Program-made: the position numbers and the translations under genes
Shown: in pieces, positions 15,369 through 26,763 of the stretch
Numbering within the stretch: the first letter of the stretch is position 1
How the letters are laid out: the number at the start of each line of letters is the position of its first letter
Origin: Mastigias papua
Lineage: Eukaryota; Cnidaria; Scyphozoa; Rhizostomeae; Mastigiidae
Assembly (NCBI GenBank): GCA_964019165.1
Contig: OZ025277.1
Location: forward strand, 9,843,534-9,907,533
DNA length: 64,000 nt
Reading direction: 5' to 3'
The notes under the pieces: generated by a model
What the model was told of the DNA's origin: nothing
The model's input: the letters and a program-made list of their open reading frames with translations, nothing else
Database searches by the model: none

Positions 15369-15758
15369 GTTGGTGAGTCGTCCTCGTTTATTCCACAGTA
15401 CAAACTAGAAAACGCCAAGCTACCTAGATTCATGATTCTCCACTTTGGAAGGCCGCGTTTGATCTGGGATTGGATAATTCTTATACTCGTGTGCTACATA
15501 GCAATTATGGTTCCTTTTAATGTAGCATTCAAAGCCCATGACCATAGAAGACAGCTGATCATTGCTGACTGTATTGTTGAAGTGTTTTTCATCGTCGATA
15601 TTTTCATCAATTTTCGCACAACATACATCGACAAAAAATCTGGCAGAATCATCACTCAGAAGAAGATGATTGCCAAGCATTATCTTAAAAGTTGGTTTAT
15701 TATCGATTTTCTCGCAGCTCTGCCTTTTGAAGCTTTGTATTTCATTGACCATTCTTGG
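15369..15758 (+). CDS. KCNH exon: pre-S1 linker, S1, S2, S3
   Basis: The acceptor ctctttag precedes an open frame and the donor GTAAGT follows a complete TGG codon (phase 0). The exon encodes IPQYKLENAKLPRF, then ILHFGRPRLIWDW at the start of S1, then FIVDIFINFRTTY in S2 and WFIIDFLAALPF in S3. All four blocks are characteristic of KCNH channels. No initiator is required, because the frame is open to the acceptor. Confidence 0.95.
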
Positions 15759-18700
15759 GTAAGTTTATCAGCATTAGATGTTAAGTTACGAACTATGTAA
15801 ATAAGTGTTCATGTTATGTAGCTTGAAAAGCGCTATGCGCACTAACTTTTATCTCTGTAGCCAAGAAACATATTACAGATCCCTTGATTTTTCAACAAGA
15901 CAATTGGCAATTCTGTGTGAAAGTAGACGTTTGGTTACAGGAGTCCTCTAAAAGTAAAGAATGCAAAATGGAAAAAATGAAAGTCTAGTGTAAGAACAAA
16001 AACTATGAAAGAAGGAAGAAAGGAGGGACAAACGGGATGAGAGAAGTGAAGTATCGAGGGGTGAAAGGAGGATGAGAAAGAGGGAGGGAAGGAAACGGGG
16101 AGAGGGGGCAGGAAGGTGAAGCGAAGGAAGGATAGACGAACTGACATCAGAGCTGAACAGACGATGAAGAAAAGGTAACGAAATATTTGAGATTGAAAGA
16201 AATAAAGTAAGAAATAGAGAAAGGATAGGCAGAAGGTAAGAAGGAAGAATGATAGAAAGAGTGATGGAAGGGAAGAAAGAAGCTCTTTTGATTCTCATTT
16301 GAAGAACCAAAGGATACAGCTGTTAAGTGTACTTCTGAGAGATCCTCGTGTGATTCTTGCGTCTGGTATGTCTCATGATGGTTTCAGTTTAGGAGCAAGA
16401 AATCAAAAGAATATATGTCTCAGTTTTCAGCCATTCAACTTTTACTGACACAGAAAATCTACTTTGCCTGCACTTTACTTAGCATTGATTTATATTTATC
16501 TTATATGCATACTTATTTTGCTTTCTAATCTCTTTCCATAATAGCCATGTGCATATGTATCATGGAAACATAGGTTTCAATTAATCGTTTCCCGGTTTTT
16601 ATCGATGCTCTTTACTGAAGTTATTTCAAATAATTTTGCGGATTTAAGCTGCTTAGAGATAAGTGCTTGAGTTTAAATAGAGACAGAATTGATATTTACT
16701 TGTTCCTCAAACTAGGAAATTACTTCTTTTGCAGAAATCTGTGTATGTTTTCTTTGAGCTAGAAATACCTTTAATTAACACCTGGGATGCTGAATATGAT
16801 ATTGCTTACGATGAATTTTGCCTCACAAGACTCATTTCATCTGCTTTTTAGTTGATAAAAAAAGAAACGTAGCTAGGTACAATGCCATCCTCGAAATATG
16901 TCATTTTGTCTTCATAGGTGAAACCATTTGTCAAGTGAACCGACTAAAACACATGTATAGAACTTGTTAGAACAGCTGACCTGAAATTATCGAAATGATT
17001 GGCTACAAGCTCAACTTAAACCCTAGACTTAAATTCAACCCTGGACTCAGCTTACTCTCTGTACTCAACTTAAATCCAGGACTAAACTTATGCAAGGCAT
17101 TACGCAGAAGCTGTGCAGTAACACTTATTGTATTCTCAGTATTGCACCACACGACTGTTTTTACGAGAAATGGACTGGAAATCTCTGCTTTGGGCTTCGA
17201 TCTACTGATTGGTATTAAATACTACGCGACTCAATGGAATTATCCTATAGCATTCTAATTGTACTTTTTGGCACTCGTACCAGGATGAGACTTCGAATAT
17301 TTACTAAGATGAGAACGGGAATATATAGCCACATGTGAATACAGACAGTTTTCCGTCATTTTCCAACACTTTTTGCTCTAATGACCGCCGGGTGGGAAAT
17401 ATCGTATTCAGTATATTGCAAAATGTTTCCAAGTAATATTCAGGCCAGACTAGGAGCCTGAATATGCTCATTTATTACGAATTTTTAATTGGAAAATCCT
17501 TGTTGCAGAATGGTGCCCAAAGGATGCTCAACGCCAAATATCTCTTACATCTTTAACTATTAGCAAAGATACCGTAGACTCCCGAATTAGCCTCCCTCTC
17601 TCGAATAGGCTCGTGCTAGATGATGATGAAGACCTTGATAAAGACTATTGCTGAAGTTTAGGCTGTTCTTTTATTATCATGGAGAAAAGGAGCTTTGGCA
17701 ATGAGCTGTTAATGCGAGATGTGTGAAGCTATTTGCCCCAAGCCCCCACCCAAAAGTATCCAAGATAAATAAGTCCCAGGGGGACTTACAGTATGTCATG
17801 ATTTTATATTGAAATTGATAATCTTTTATTTTTGTTGTGTCCTACATTGTGCACTAATTACTTTTCTTGCTGCAATTGGCGTGAGGTGACCGCACTATTA
17901 CACATAGATTGATACTCTCTCTCTTTATTTTAGGGATTTTTAGTGTCACTATTAAAAACTGGTCGTCTGTTGAGACTTTTCCGTATTGCCCGTCGCATAA
18001 GCAGATATATAGAGTATACAGCGGCACTGCTCGGACTCCTCATGTTCTCCTTTGCCATGCTGGGTCACTGGTTCGCTTGTATTTGGTACGTTATTGGCTA
18101 CGAAGAGTTCAAAAGAAAAGAGATGAATGGATGGCTATATGGCTTAGGTACTGTTTTGTCAATTGCATGACATTTACATTACATGTTTTCTCTTTCAGGT
18201 AATAGAATACTGAAGAGAAATTACGTAGAAAGCAAATATAATCTAGATATTGAACATAATCATTTGTTTATTAGTCGTAGTATGATGTAATGAAGTTCAT
18301 GACAGCCAATCAGCAGAGGTTACACCTTTGAGCTATTAGTTGGGTATTCAATATCTGAAATACGTTAAAGTAATACTAGATTGTAATATTTTGCAGGAGA
18401 TCAAATGGGTAAGCCGTATACAAATAGCAGCTTGGCAACTGGCCCTTCGAAAGGAGAAGCGTACATCAGTTCATTGTATTTCATACTCACGAGCTTGACA
18501 ACTGTTGGGTTTGGAAATATTGCTCCTAACACTGCTGCTGAAAAGATCTTTTCTGTGGTTGTACTTTTATTAGGAGGTAAGGTAATTAACGTTAGATAAT
18601 GCTATAGCTTTTCATTTCAAATAATTCAAATATTTAAGTACCGTTCTATAAGTTCAATGATCGTCGATGATAAACTTAAATACTTGAAAACTAACCACTC

Positions 18701-21700
18701 ATTTATTTACGGATACGTTTTTCTAGGTGATATGATGTTGCCCAATGCGTATTGCTCTAACTATGTAGGCTTAGAAGTATGCAATCATGCAACAAACAAG
18801 TGCACTTTACTCCATATCAAACATTTGTGACTAAAATGCATTTAAAGGAGTAAATTAATATATACTTTTAAGTGTGTATCGTGTAATCCCAAGGGAATAA
18901 TACAGACAATTCACTTTCTTCACTTTCTTCACTTTCTTCACTTTCTTCACTTTCTTCACTTTCTTTCTTCACTTCACGCTTCAGTTAATGTATGGGGCTT
19001 AAGTGCTTTTTATTGGTCACATTCTCTGCTCTAGTAAGTATATTTCCTAACCAAACATGATATACTCAGCAAGTTCCCACTGTTTCTGATGGATGAATCT
19101 CATGTAATAGAGCTTTACATTACGGGCTATTACAGCCCATGAAGTGAAGGATTCTCAGTCCCTTTTGCAAAGACTGTCGTAGATCTCAAAAATTCAGTAT
19201 TGAACTTAGGTATCTTTTTGAACTTTCGACCTCTAATTTCTTATAAACCACTTTTTTCAATGAAACTATGTGTAATGTGTAGTTTTGAAATTCCTGATAG
19301 GCTGGTAGGACGATGGGAATATTCCTATGGCAGTTTCCATGTTAATTAGAAGTTCCTTAACGATTTGAGGAGGTGCTCTGCAATTTGTTTAAGTTAAAAA
19401 ACTACTGCATTAAAACTTTCTTTGAGATTGACCACTCTTTCCGATGTACACTCCATGCGATGTACACATACTGTCCAGCCTAGTTTTGCGAATTTAGTTT
19501 TCTTTTCAGTTCCGGTGCAGTTTTTTGTAAAGAAGCGCTAGTGCAAAACCTAATTAGCATATTTCGGATTTTGTTTCAGCCATGCTACCGCATCCCACGA
19601 CCGCTGTTGCTGATAGGTGTATTATCCCGTCCAGACGATTTTGCAGCCCCGCACACTTACGATGCTCTGTTTTTAGTCGCTGACGACAAAAACCGTGAGG
19701 TTTTCCTATTCGTAAACCAGCGATTTATGTCGGTGTGTACTAGGCATAACACTGTTTCTCATTCCATGCGCTTGTATAGTTGTTGGAATATGAACATGTT
19801 TGGATTTTAGGAGCCCTGCTTCCTACCTGTAACTTCACTTTGTTCTGGTATTCAATGAAGACTCTTTTCATATAAGAACATTTTTATATGAGCAAGCTTC
19901 AAGCATCAAAATTTACTGTAAATTAAGAACAAATTAAGAACAAGTTGAGAGTGAAGCATGGTTGTAAAATGTGTTCTTAGACAACAATGCATACGCTTTC
20001 CAACAACATATTGACATGAAATGTCATTTCCTTGTTGGCCTGAGGAGAATTGACAGCTTTGTCACTTCTCCTCTTTGATTTTCGTAAATTAGTTACTCCT
20101 GGCGAAACTAGTAGTCACTGTGTTAAGATAGTATATTTATAATTGTTTGTAAACATTTTTTACGAAAAATTTTAATTTGCAAGAGAGACCACCTCAGATG
20201 TCACATTTGGCCAACTGCTAATGGGCTCTCTATCTTTATATCTGTAAGAACGTGTATCTTTCATCTGCTAATGTCATTAAAAAAAATACCAGTTTCATAA
20301 ACATCCTATGTTGTCTTGTATATTTTCTAATGTTTTAATTGCCTACACCCCAAAAGTTGAAGAACAAGTTAAGAACAAGTTAAGAACAATTCAGCCTCAA
20401 AATCATTGGTAAAATTAAGAACAGTCAGCATGAACCTCGAATTTACTGATCCTTATAAAAGAAAGAGTGTAGCAGTCGTTAGTAAGCGTTGGGGAAGTTG
20501 CTTCTCAAAATTGTTGACACACGAAAGCCTTATCTGTGTCATTCTCAAAGGCAGTTATGTTTGTATGTTTTCCCACAGGATTGCAGCTTTGTTTGAGCTT
20601 TTTGTTAAATACCATACTTTTGTACTTTCAGCGCTGATGCAGTCAGCCATATTTGGAAACATGACAGCTGTTATTCAGAAGCTATACGCCGTCAGGGCTC
20701 GTTTTCATGCCAAGGCTGCTGAAATAAAGCAGTTTGTGAGGCTGCATCGAATTGAGAACGATTTAAAACGCAGAATAGAAGATTTCTTTCTGACACACTG
20801 GTCCGTTAGCAAAGGAGTAGATTCTGATGAAGTAGGTATCTCTCTAAGCAAGCTTCATAAACAACAGGGCAATGCTATTGTTTTTAGAGTTCTCATGGGA
20901 TGATATGAGATCTTTAACAGGTTAATTACTAATATATGAAATATGGTTCATCAGATGGGAGATAAATGGCTGCGTTGAATACAGATCAGATTATATATCA
21001 TAGCCCAGAGCTTTTACTTTAACTGTGTCCTTTGTCGGTATTCGATAGTGCGTGGGTGTCCTTTTTTCACTGAGGAGTTCTCGTAAGCTCTGCGAAACTT
21101 GAAGTAGAATGGTAGAAAAAATCTAGAATATGATTATTAGTATGATCTTGCTTTGGCATAGTCACAGACATATCGATTCTTTAACAAGTTATATAGTGCT
21201 GAAATATTTCACTTTTGAGTCGAATTCGTCGCAAAAGCCATCTCGTTCTAAAGCTAAGTTGATAATGACGTAGTTGGTCCTTCAGATCGGACGAGTTGTG
21301 GCTGAATTATGATCAATCGCACCTGCCTCGCCGTTTTTTCAACGTAAATGTACTGTGATGGACGACACTCGTCCGTAAATTATTTATCAGCTCTGGCTCA
21401 TTTTCGTGCACAATCATGCTTTATCAATAATTGATCTACTATCAATCAGATGACTGCCATACAATATGCATAGAGAAATTTCCGGTGTAGCTCAGCGCCT
21501 TCCCTGTGGAGAATTATTAAGCACTACTTTAAACGAAATAACATGCACTTCTATACTTTTATCCGTATTATTTCCTCCATGAAGAGTCTTATCCTGCTTT
21601 GTGCGTTCTGATAAAAGTGTTAATGAACATGGCCCGTTTCGTAAATAACTTTTCTTTGATTGCCCGCAAAACACCTTCGATGGTTCTAGATTCTGAAGTC

Positions 21701-24700
21701 ACCTGGTCTTCAGAAAAGTACTGAATATTCTGTTTTTCTCTTTAATTTGATCAAGTTCTTTTGATATCTCCTTCCGAGGAATGTCGCCTTCCTTACGCTG
21801 CTACGTAACATAATTTTCAACACAAAACCTTTTCAAGCTGTCTCGAATGCTCTTTAAGAAGCAGCTGAAAATGATTTCTTATATTCTTCGTTTCTCTGAT
21901 CAAAGTTGTCTGTAATTAGCAATCGTAAAAGACCCTCTCTGTCTATTATTTAGATTTTGTGGGATCTCATTTTACCATTAAATTTTGAACAATAGTAAAA
22001 CCTTGTGCACTCTAAAAGAGTATCACTTTCGTACTTGCAGATGTTGGAGTCCTTTCCAAGTGAACTGCGAGCAGATATATGCTTGCACATGTACAAGAAT
22101 TTCTTAAGTATTCCCTGTTTTTCTGACGCAAGCAGAGGCTGCTGGCGATTGCTTTCACTAAAAGTAAAGAGAGCGTATTTTGGGCCAGGGGAATTGATAC
22201 TGAAAGAAAGAGATGCAATCGATGCAATATTCTTTGTCAACAGTGGGACAATCGAGATTGTTCAGAAGGACTGCATTGTTGCTATACTTGGTAAGAGTCG
22301 TACAAATACTTACTAGTTATTCAATGAAGTGTAGTAGATAGTCATGTATTGTGTTTGCACTGCAACCGGTGGCACCAGCCTCGAAAAGAAGAGATTCTAA
22401 GTTTTCATGGTTGCTTGAATTGGAAGGTAGCACGTCTACTTTGTCAAAAGGAGTTGCGGATACAATCCATTTAGAAATTTCAATGTTACGCCCTTCATTA
22501 ATGCGCTCTTAAGTCTAGAATAGACCCCCCGCCCTCAAGAATAACTTTCTGAAATATTCCTATTAGGATATGTTTGTCACAACCTACCTTTATTGAATTC
22601 TGAACCAGAAGTGTAGTGGCCAATATTTTCAGTGGAAATATTTTCAACTTTGTGGAGAATATGTAGGTTGAAAATCGAACAATATACTGGGTTACTTTTA
22701 ACTGTAGCTGAAGCCTTCGTTTGCTTGTTAATTTGCTTACAATTCCCCTTTATTGGTCCACTAGTTATTTAATCTTAAACGTTGTTGGGTCCTTCTTTTA
22801 TTGCTTCCTCATTTGTATTCTGGAGAATAGTTGGCCCTAATGAAAATTGAATATCAACTACTGCATACGTCATGTCTGCAATATTGTGTCAGATACATTA
22901 TATATTGTTTTATTAAACCGTATGAGTTACCGGCTGCAAGAACTGATGCCAAGAATATTACATGAAGACCGGATTTTTTAAAGAGATTTTTTTCAAAGGC
23001 TGCTTCTTTCCTAGGATTTTTATAGTTTCTCTCTAGTACTTATATCAATTGCACACCACATTAGACCAGAGTATGTTAATTGAAAAGCCTCTACGATTCC
23101 CATATCACGGTAGTTGTAAATCAGATTTACTTTCGCTTGATGAAATTGTGCAATCCAGTCATTGTTGCTCTTTAGCATCTCATTTGAATTGAGCAGCAAA
23201 CATAGTGCATTACTTTACCTTTCAGCAGACATTGTTGTAAACTGTGAAGACAATCTCTAGTAGAGTATATACTGGAATTATTGTAGTTTCACTTTTATGG
23301 CATTCTTTAAGGGTCTGGCGATTTGTTTGGCGACGATGTTTCCCGGAGAACGCCAATACGTCGTTCAAATGGAGATGTTCGTGCATTGACATACTGTGAT
23401 CTACTGTATTTGACAAGGGAAAATTTTCTTGGTGTTGTGCACCTTTATCCCGATTTCGCTGAATCATTTTCTCAGAAGCTTGAAATGACATTCAATCTAG
23501 GAATGAAGGAGGTAGGATGTTGCTTTACAATCGATGGAAATGTTTTGAAATATCTTCTTAGGCGACACCAGTGATTCATATCATTCTAAATTTAGCAGAA
23601 CCGGTCATAGAATTTTTTCTTTATACATTCAATATAAAAAGCTACATAAACATTACTAGAACTCGTAGGCGTTATTCATCATTTAAAAGCTTCAGGGAAA
23701 TGAGCTTGAGACCATAATACTCTTGCCAGGATTTCAGACCATGAAACACGCACGTGACTATAACTGAAAATCAACAATTGAAAATTAGCTTCTAGAACTA
23801 ACCAATGCAATCACGGTTTCGTATTCAATTTTGGTACTTTTTGCTCATATTCTTTTTGCAATTGCTTAATCTCCATGGATCAATATTCCACAAATACCTC
23901 TCCTTGTGAACAGAGGGAAAACTGAAAGTCACATAAAGTGACACCACCCTCCTTTAGTAGAGAGGCTGATTCTAAAATCTTGACACTAAAGGAATTAGGA
24001 ACTGGTGTGGAATTGACTAATCTCCTATACCTCTCTACTTTGATTCAAGATCCTTTCTTATCAATCGCTCAATATTCATTCACACATTTTCAGAGAGACC
24101 TTTCGACTTGTGGTGCCCTTGATTCTATCACTGAAGGCGATGAAGAGGAAGAGGAAGCAATTACCGAATCTGCTGATGAAGAGAACCAAGAAGATACATC
24201 TCTTTTGCAAGGTATGGTATCTCCACCAAGCCCCCCTCTCCCCCTGTGGCAGCAGAAACTTCGAAGTAGGGAACGTGGATTAAGTAATCCTATGACTGTT
24301 TCACCTACTTTAGAGGAACGCTTGATGCGAATAAGCAGCGACAGCAATAGCAGTAGTTCTGATATGGAGGATTCTGGAAAGCAAGATATCCCATTTGATG
24401 ATACTCAGCAGGGCTTTGAGTGCCTTGATGAGCTTGACCTTGAAATGAAGACGAATTACCCGGAGATGAATCGTACAACGGCAAGCCTCGGTTCAGGGCT
24501 TTTTGCCCAAAATCTACAGTTAGAGACATCTTTTTGTGATACAACGACTGACAAAGATGATGAAGACTATGGTGATCGGACAAATGATGGTAGTGCAACA
24601 CAAGTTCAAATGAATACTGTCATTACAGAAAGTACTAATTCTCTTTTGCAAGGCTTTGGTCGAATAGAAAAGCCGATTTTTGCAGACACTTCTCAGTCGA

Positions 24701-25812
24701 AGCTATCGGAAGGTAGCGATAAGTCAGCAACTATAATTGATAATCCATATTTTATGAATAACTATGAAAATGGAAGTAGCAATACCAATTTGCATAATGA
24801 TTCCAGTGGTACAGGCGATATGGAGCTGAGGGTAGAGGCAGATAAAGTACCATCCATTATGTGTCGAAGCCGGGCAAAGCATCGGTATAGCCTTCCGGAA
24901 TTAGCCAACCGGCCTATCTTAAGATATAGTGCAACAGCTGGGAGGCAGTCAGCTGAAATGTGTAGAAGCTCTTCTTTTTCAAACTCTCGAAGAAGACAGT
25001 GTGGAGTTCTTCGAAAGTCGCGGTTAATAAATGAAAAAAGTGATGCATTCGAGCCTTTGCCCGAAGATCGTCCGGTGTTGAACGATGAAGATACTTTTGA
25101 TTGTAAAACCGACTCAACTTACTTAAACAGGGAGAAAAGATATTCTTCTGATATGTCTTGGGATGTGCTTGGAAACTCTCAAAGAAATGGTGAAACAGCA
25201 TCGGTGAAGAGTGTGGAAGACGACAATGGCGAAGATGAACTTAGTCCAGGCATTAAAACATTACAGTTACCAGGGCAAACAGTTGAAAGGATGAGTTCAG
25301 GAATATTTTCAAGAGATCACTCAGATAGCGATTCGGACTCAGAAAGTTCCATTTGTGGCACAGGCCGCCATAGGCTTAGTAAATCAAGTCAGTATTCTGG
25401 TCAAAATGGAATGGACCAAGGAGTAGCATTTCACAATACGTCGGATGGCTCTGTTCCTGTTATGAGTGCGAGAAAGAGAAGATTGAGTAACGTTGACTTA
25501 AACCCCACCATGTCATCAAATTATGAAGTAGAATATCTAACGGAAATGAGACTTGAATTGACAAATGAAGTTCGTAGCACAAGAAAATCGTTGGAAGGTA
25601 TAGAGAAAGTTCTTGTGCCATCGAAGAATGGCAACAGCTTTTTAAACATAGGTTGTTTAGCGGAAGACTTAACTGAATCGAAGGCAGCTGTTGAGGATGT
25701 GTCGCTGAAAATTGACCACCTCAGTAACGACGTCAGTGTGCTAAAGAAAGAAGTCAGATCTCTAACTGCATTGGTTCGTTTGTTAGTAGAACAGCAGAAT
25801 TCTTTAAGATAA
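15369..25812 (+). CDS. KCNH-family (EAG/ERG/ELK) voltage-gated K+ channel, 5' part missing
   Basis: Seven GT-AG exons join in frame (15369-15758, 17934-18147, 18397-18576, 20632-20831, 22041-22290, 23312-23511, 24094-25812), giving 1050 residues plus stop. Seen: S1 (residues 33-54), S2 with D67/E71/D77 (63-82), S3 (106-123), S4 with R141/144/147/150/151/154, S5, pore filter TVGFGN (237-242), S6 containing ALMQSAIFGN, C-linker, cyclic-nucleotide-binding-homology domain (about 330-470), acidic tail and coiled coil. Such channels are plasma-membrane K+ tetramers. Family knowledge: the N-terminal PAS/eag domain should precede S1; it was not found, so the gene starts in unseen short exons or left of the window. 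Subfamily is unclear: C-linker and early CNBHD (FPSELRADI, ASRGCWRLLSL) resemble ELK, while GWLYGLGDQMGKPY and SNGDVRALTYCDL resemble ERG. Confidence 0.96.
15948..16290. repeat. polypurine (GA-rich) tract in KCNH intron
   Basis: About 340 bases on the + strand are dominated by G and A (GAAGGAAGAAAGGAGGGA-like), between the S3 and S4 exons. The long Pro/Ser/Leu-rich open frames on the opposite strand follow from this composition and are not genes. Confidence 0.9.
16995..17100. repeat. short degenerate repeat (CTCAACTTAAA...CC...GGACT)
   Basis: Four imperfect units of about 20-30 bases contain ACTTAAA and CCC/CCAGGACT. The repeated Asn-Pro-Gly-Leu translation has no family match. It is intronic. 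Confidence 0.55.
17934..18147 (+). CDS. KCNH exon: S4 voltage sensor and S5
   Basis: It joins in phase 0 after the S3 exon and ends in phase 1 before GTACTG. It encodes LLKTGRLLRLFRIARRISRY, an S4 helix with an arginine at every third position, followed by S5 (FAMLGHWFACIWYVIGY) and the turret start GWLYGLG. The basic repeat is longer and more regular than in vertebrate ELK S4, where I recall glutamine and lysine at part of this stretch. Confidence 0.95.
18397..18576 (+). CDS. KCNH exon: pore helix, selectivity filter, start of S6
   Basis: The acceptor is ttttgcag and the donor GTAAGG (phase 1). It encodes DQMGKPY, the pore helix SSLYFILTSLT and filter TVGFGN, then NTAAEKIFSVVVLLLG leading into S6. 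Most animal KCNH filters read SVGFGN; here the serine is threonine. Confidence 0.95.
18911..18970. repeat. CACTTTCTT nonamer microsatellite
   Basis: About six tandem copies of CACTTTCTT, then a degenerate TTTCTTCACTTCAC end, in the KCNH intron between the filter and S6 exons. Confidence 0.95.
20632..20831 (+). CDS. KCNH exon: S6 and C-linker
   Basis: The acceptor tgtactttcag and donor GTAGGT flank an exon encoding ALMQSAIFGNMTAVIQKLY (inner S6 and gate) and the C-linker through WSVSKGVDSDE. The alanine codon of ALM is split across the preceding intron. The open frame upstream of the acceptor, from about 20406, is intronic. Confidence 0.94.
22041..22290 (+). CDS. KCNH exon: C-linker end and first half of CNBHD
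   Basis: Preceded by cttgcag, followed by GTAAGA (phase 1). It encodes ESFPSELRADICLHMYKNF and the first beta-roll strands, including DASRGCWRLLSL, FGPGELILKERDA and FFVNSGTIEIV, ending in AILG. This matches the KCNH cyclic-nucleotide-binding-homology fold. Confidence 0.94.
23312..23511 (+). CDS. KCNH exon: second half of CNBHD with intrinsic-ligand motif
   Basis: It continues the CNBHD with SGDLFGDD, SNGDVRALTYCDL and the C-helix ending MTFNLGMKE; donor GTAGGA, phase 0. The phosphate-cassette arginine-threonine pattern of cAMP-binding HCN/CNG channels is not seen. FNL sits where KCNH proteins place the self-docking intrinsic ligand (YNL in EAG/ELK, FNL in ERG), so cyclic-nucleotide gating is unlikely. 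Confidence 0.94.
24094..25812 (+). CDS. KCNH last exon: acidic/Ser-rich tail and C-terminal coiled coil
   Basis: One large exon encodes 572 residues and a TAA stop. The acceptor is placed at acattttcag because the product then continues RDLSTCGALDSITEGDEE, resembling the acidic block after the CNBHD in vertebrate ELK. The frame is open upstream to 23938, so a more 5' acceptor is possible. The tail is mostly predicted disorder: Glu/Asp runs, serine clusters (SSDSNSSSSD) and several basic Arg-Arg-Ser type sites. The last about 90 residues show heptad-like Leu/Val spacing (VEYLTEMRLELTNEV, then ALVRLLVEQQ), consistent with a tetramerising coiled coil. Confidence 0.9.
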   Translation, partial: RDLSTCGALDSITEGDEEEEEAITESADEENQEDTSLLQGMVSPPSPPLPLWQQKLRSRERGLSNPMTVSPTLEERLMRISSDSNSSSSDMEDSGKQDIPFDDTQQGFECLDELDLEMKTNYPEMNRTTASLGSGLFAQNLQLETSFCDTTTDKDDEDYGDRTNDGSATQVQMNTVITESTNSLLQGFGRIEKPIFADTSQSKLSEGSDKSATIIDNPYFMNNYENGSSNTNLHNDSSGTGDMELRVEADKVPSIMCRSRAKHRYSLPELANRPILRYSATAGRQSAEMCRSSSFSNSRRRQCGVLRKSRLINEKSDAFEPLPEDRPVLNDEDTFDCKTDSTYLNREKRYSSDMSWDVLGNSQRNGETASVKSVEDDNGEDELSPGIKTLQLPGQTVERMSSGIFSRDHSDSDSDSESSICGTGRHRLSKSSQYSGQNGMDQGVAFHNTSDGSVPVMSARKRRLSNVDLNPTMSSNYEVEYLTEMRLELTNEVRSTRKSLEGIEKVLVPSKNGNSFLNIGCLAEDLTESKAAVEDVSLKIDHLSNDVSVLKKEVRSLTALVRLLVEQQNSLR

Positions 25813-26576
25813 CTGTTTGATAGCTTTTGGTAACAGTATTTTTCACAGGATCCAAATTTGCTTTCTGTTGGAGCAGGATATTAGAATTCCAGTTATTATG
25901 GGAGTTTAGATTATTGTCTCTGCATTTTGTTTTATGTATGAAATTACCTATACTTTGAAGACGAGGTATGATCAAAGTCAGATTTAAAAACTACTTGTAG
26001 GCTTATTACGAGGGAGATAAGAGTAGCTTCTTTTGAGTAGTGCTTTGACAAAGTGCTTGTGATAGAAATAGTATGCATTGAGATTAGTAATAGCTATCTG
26101 AACAATGAAAGAGTGACTGAATGCGACGGAGGCTTCTTTTATTACAAACACTAGTACTTAGATAAGACAGAGAAATCATTGTATAGCACAATTGAAGTTT
26201 AACTGATTTTCTTTGGCTATTTGTGAAACAATGTGCAGTTACTTCGAAAAATGCAGCAAGTGCCTCCATATGGTGGAATCTCTCTATCTACACTAGAATT
26301 GTTCTTGTATACCTTAGCTACCTCCATAGAAAACCACAAATTGTGTCCATAATGGTGTTTTATTTATGTTCAGTTTATTTCTTATTGATAAACACACCGG
26401 TATTTTGTTGAATTTTGTCAAGCGTCTTGGTCATTAAATTTGTATATTTAATTTGTGCTAAGGTAAAATTTTGCTTTCATAGAAGGATAGGGTTTTGTAT
26501 TTATCCCTGGCAAAGAGTTTTTTCTCGAACTTCACATATTTCTTGTTTCCATAGCTTTATTGGTCCTTCATTTTGA

Positions 26577-26582
26577 AATAAA
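26577..26582 (+). terminator. candidate poly(A) signal of the KCNH gene
   Basis: An AATAAA hexamer lies 765 bases after the KCNH stop codon and before the minisatellite. It is a plausible cleavage signal, but the hexamer is common by chance in A+T-rich DNA and no transcript evidence is available. Confidence 0.4.
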
Positions 26583-26763
26583 AATGATAAGATATTCCCG
26601 CCGTCCAATTATTCCTCTATTCATATGATTTTTGTGTTTGTGAATAGGTTTGATATCTACATCTGCTATTAATGCTGTTTCTTTCTGTAATTTTCTGTCC
26701 TGCATCTTCCATATTGTCCAGTTTTTCGATTTTCTCTACCTTGATTCGTTCGGTCCTTGATCC

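Noticed and set aside
15935..16310. Pro/Ser/Leu-rich minus-strand open frames of up to 120 codons
   Set aside because: Produced by the polypurine tract on the opposite strand; low complexity, no motif.
19541..19810. 89-codon open frame between the filter and S6 exons
   Set aside because: Lies within an intron whose flanking exons join in frame; no recognisable motif.
23938..24093. Upstream extension of the last channel exon starting MTPPSFSREADSK
   Set aside because: The acceptor at acattttcag gives a phase-0 join from the CNBHD directly to the acidic block; the extension has no KCNH similarity. It remains possible as an alternative acceptor region.
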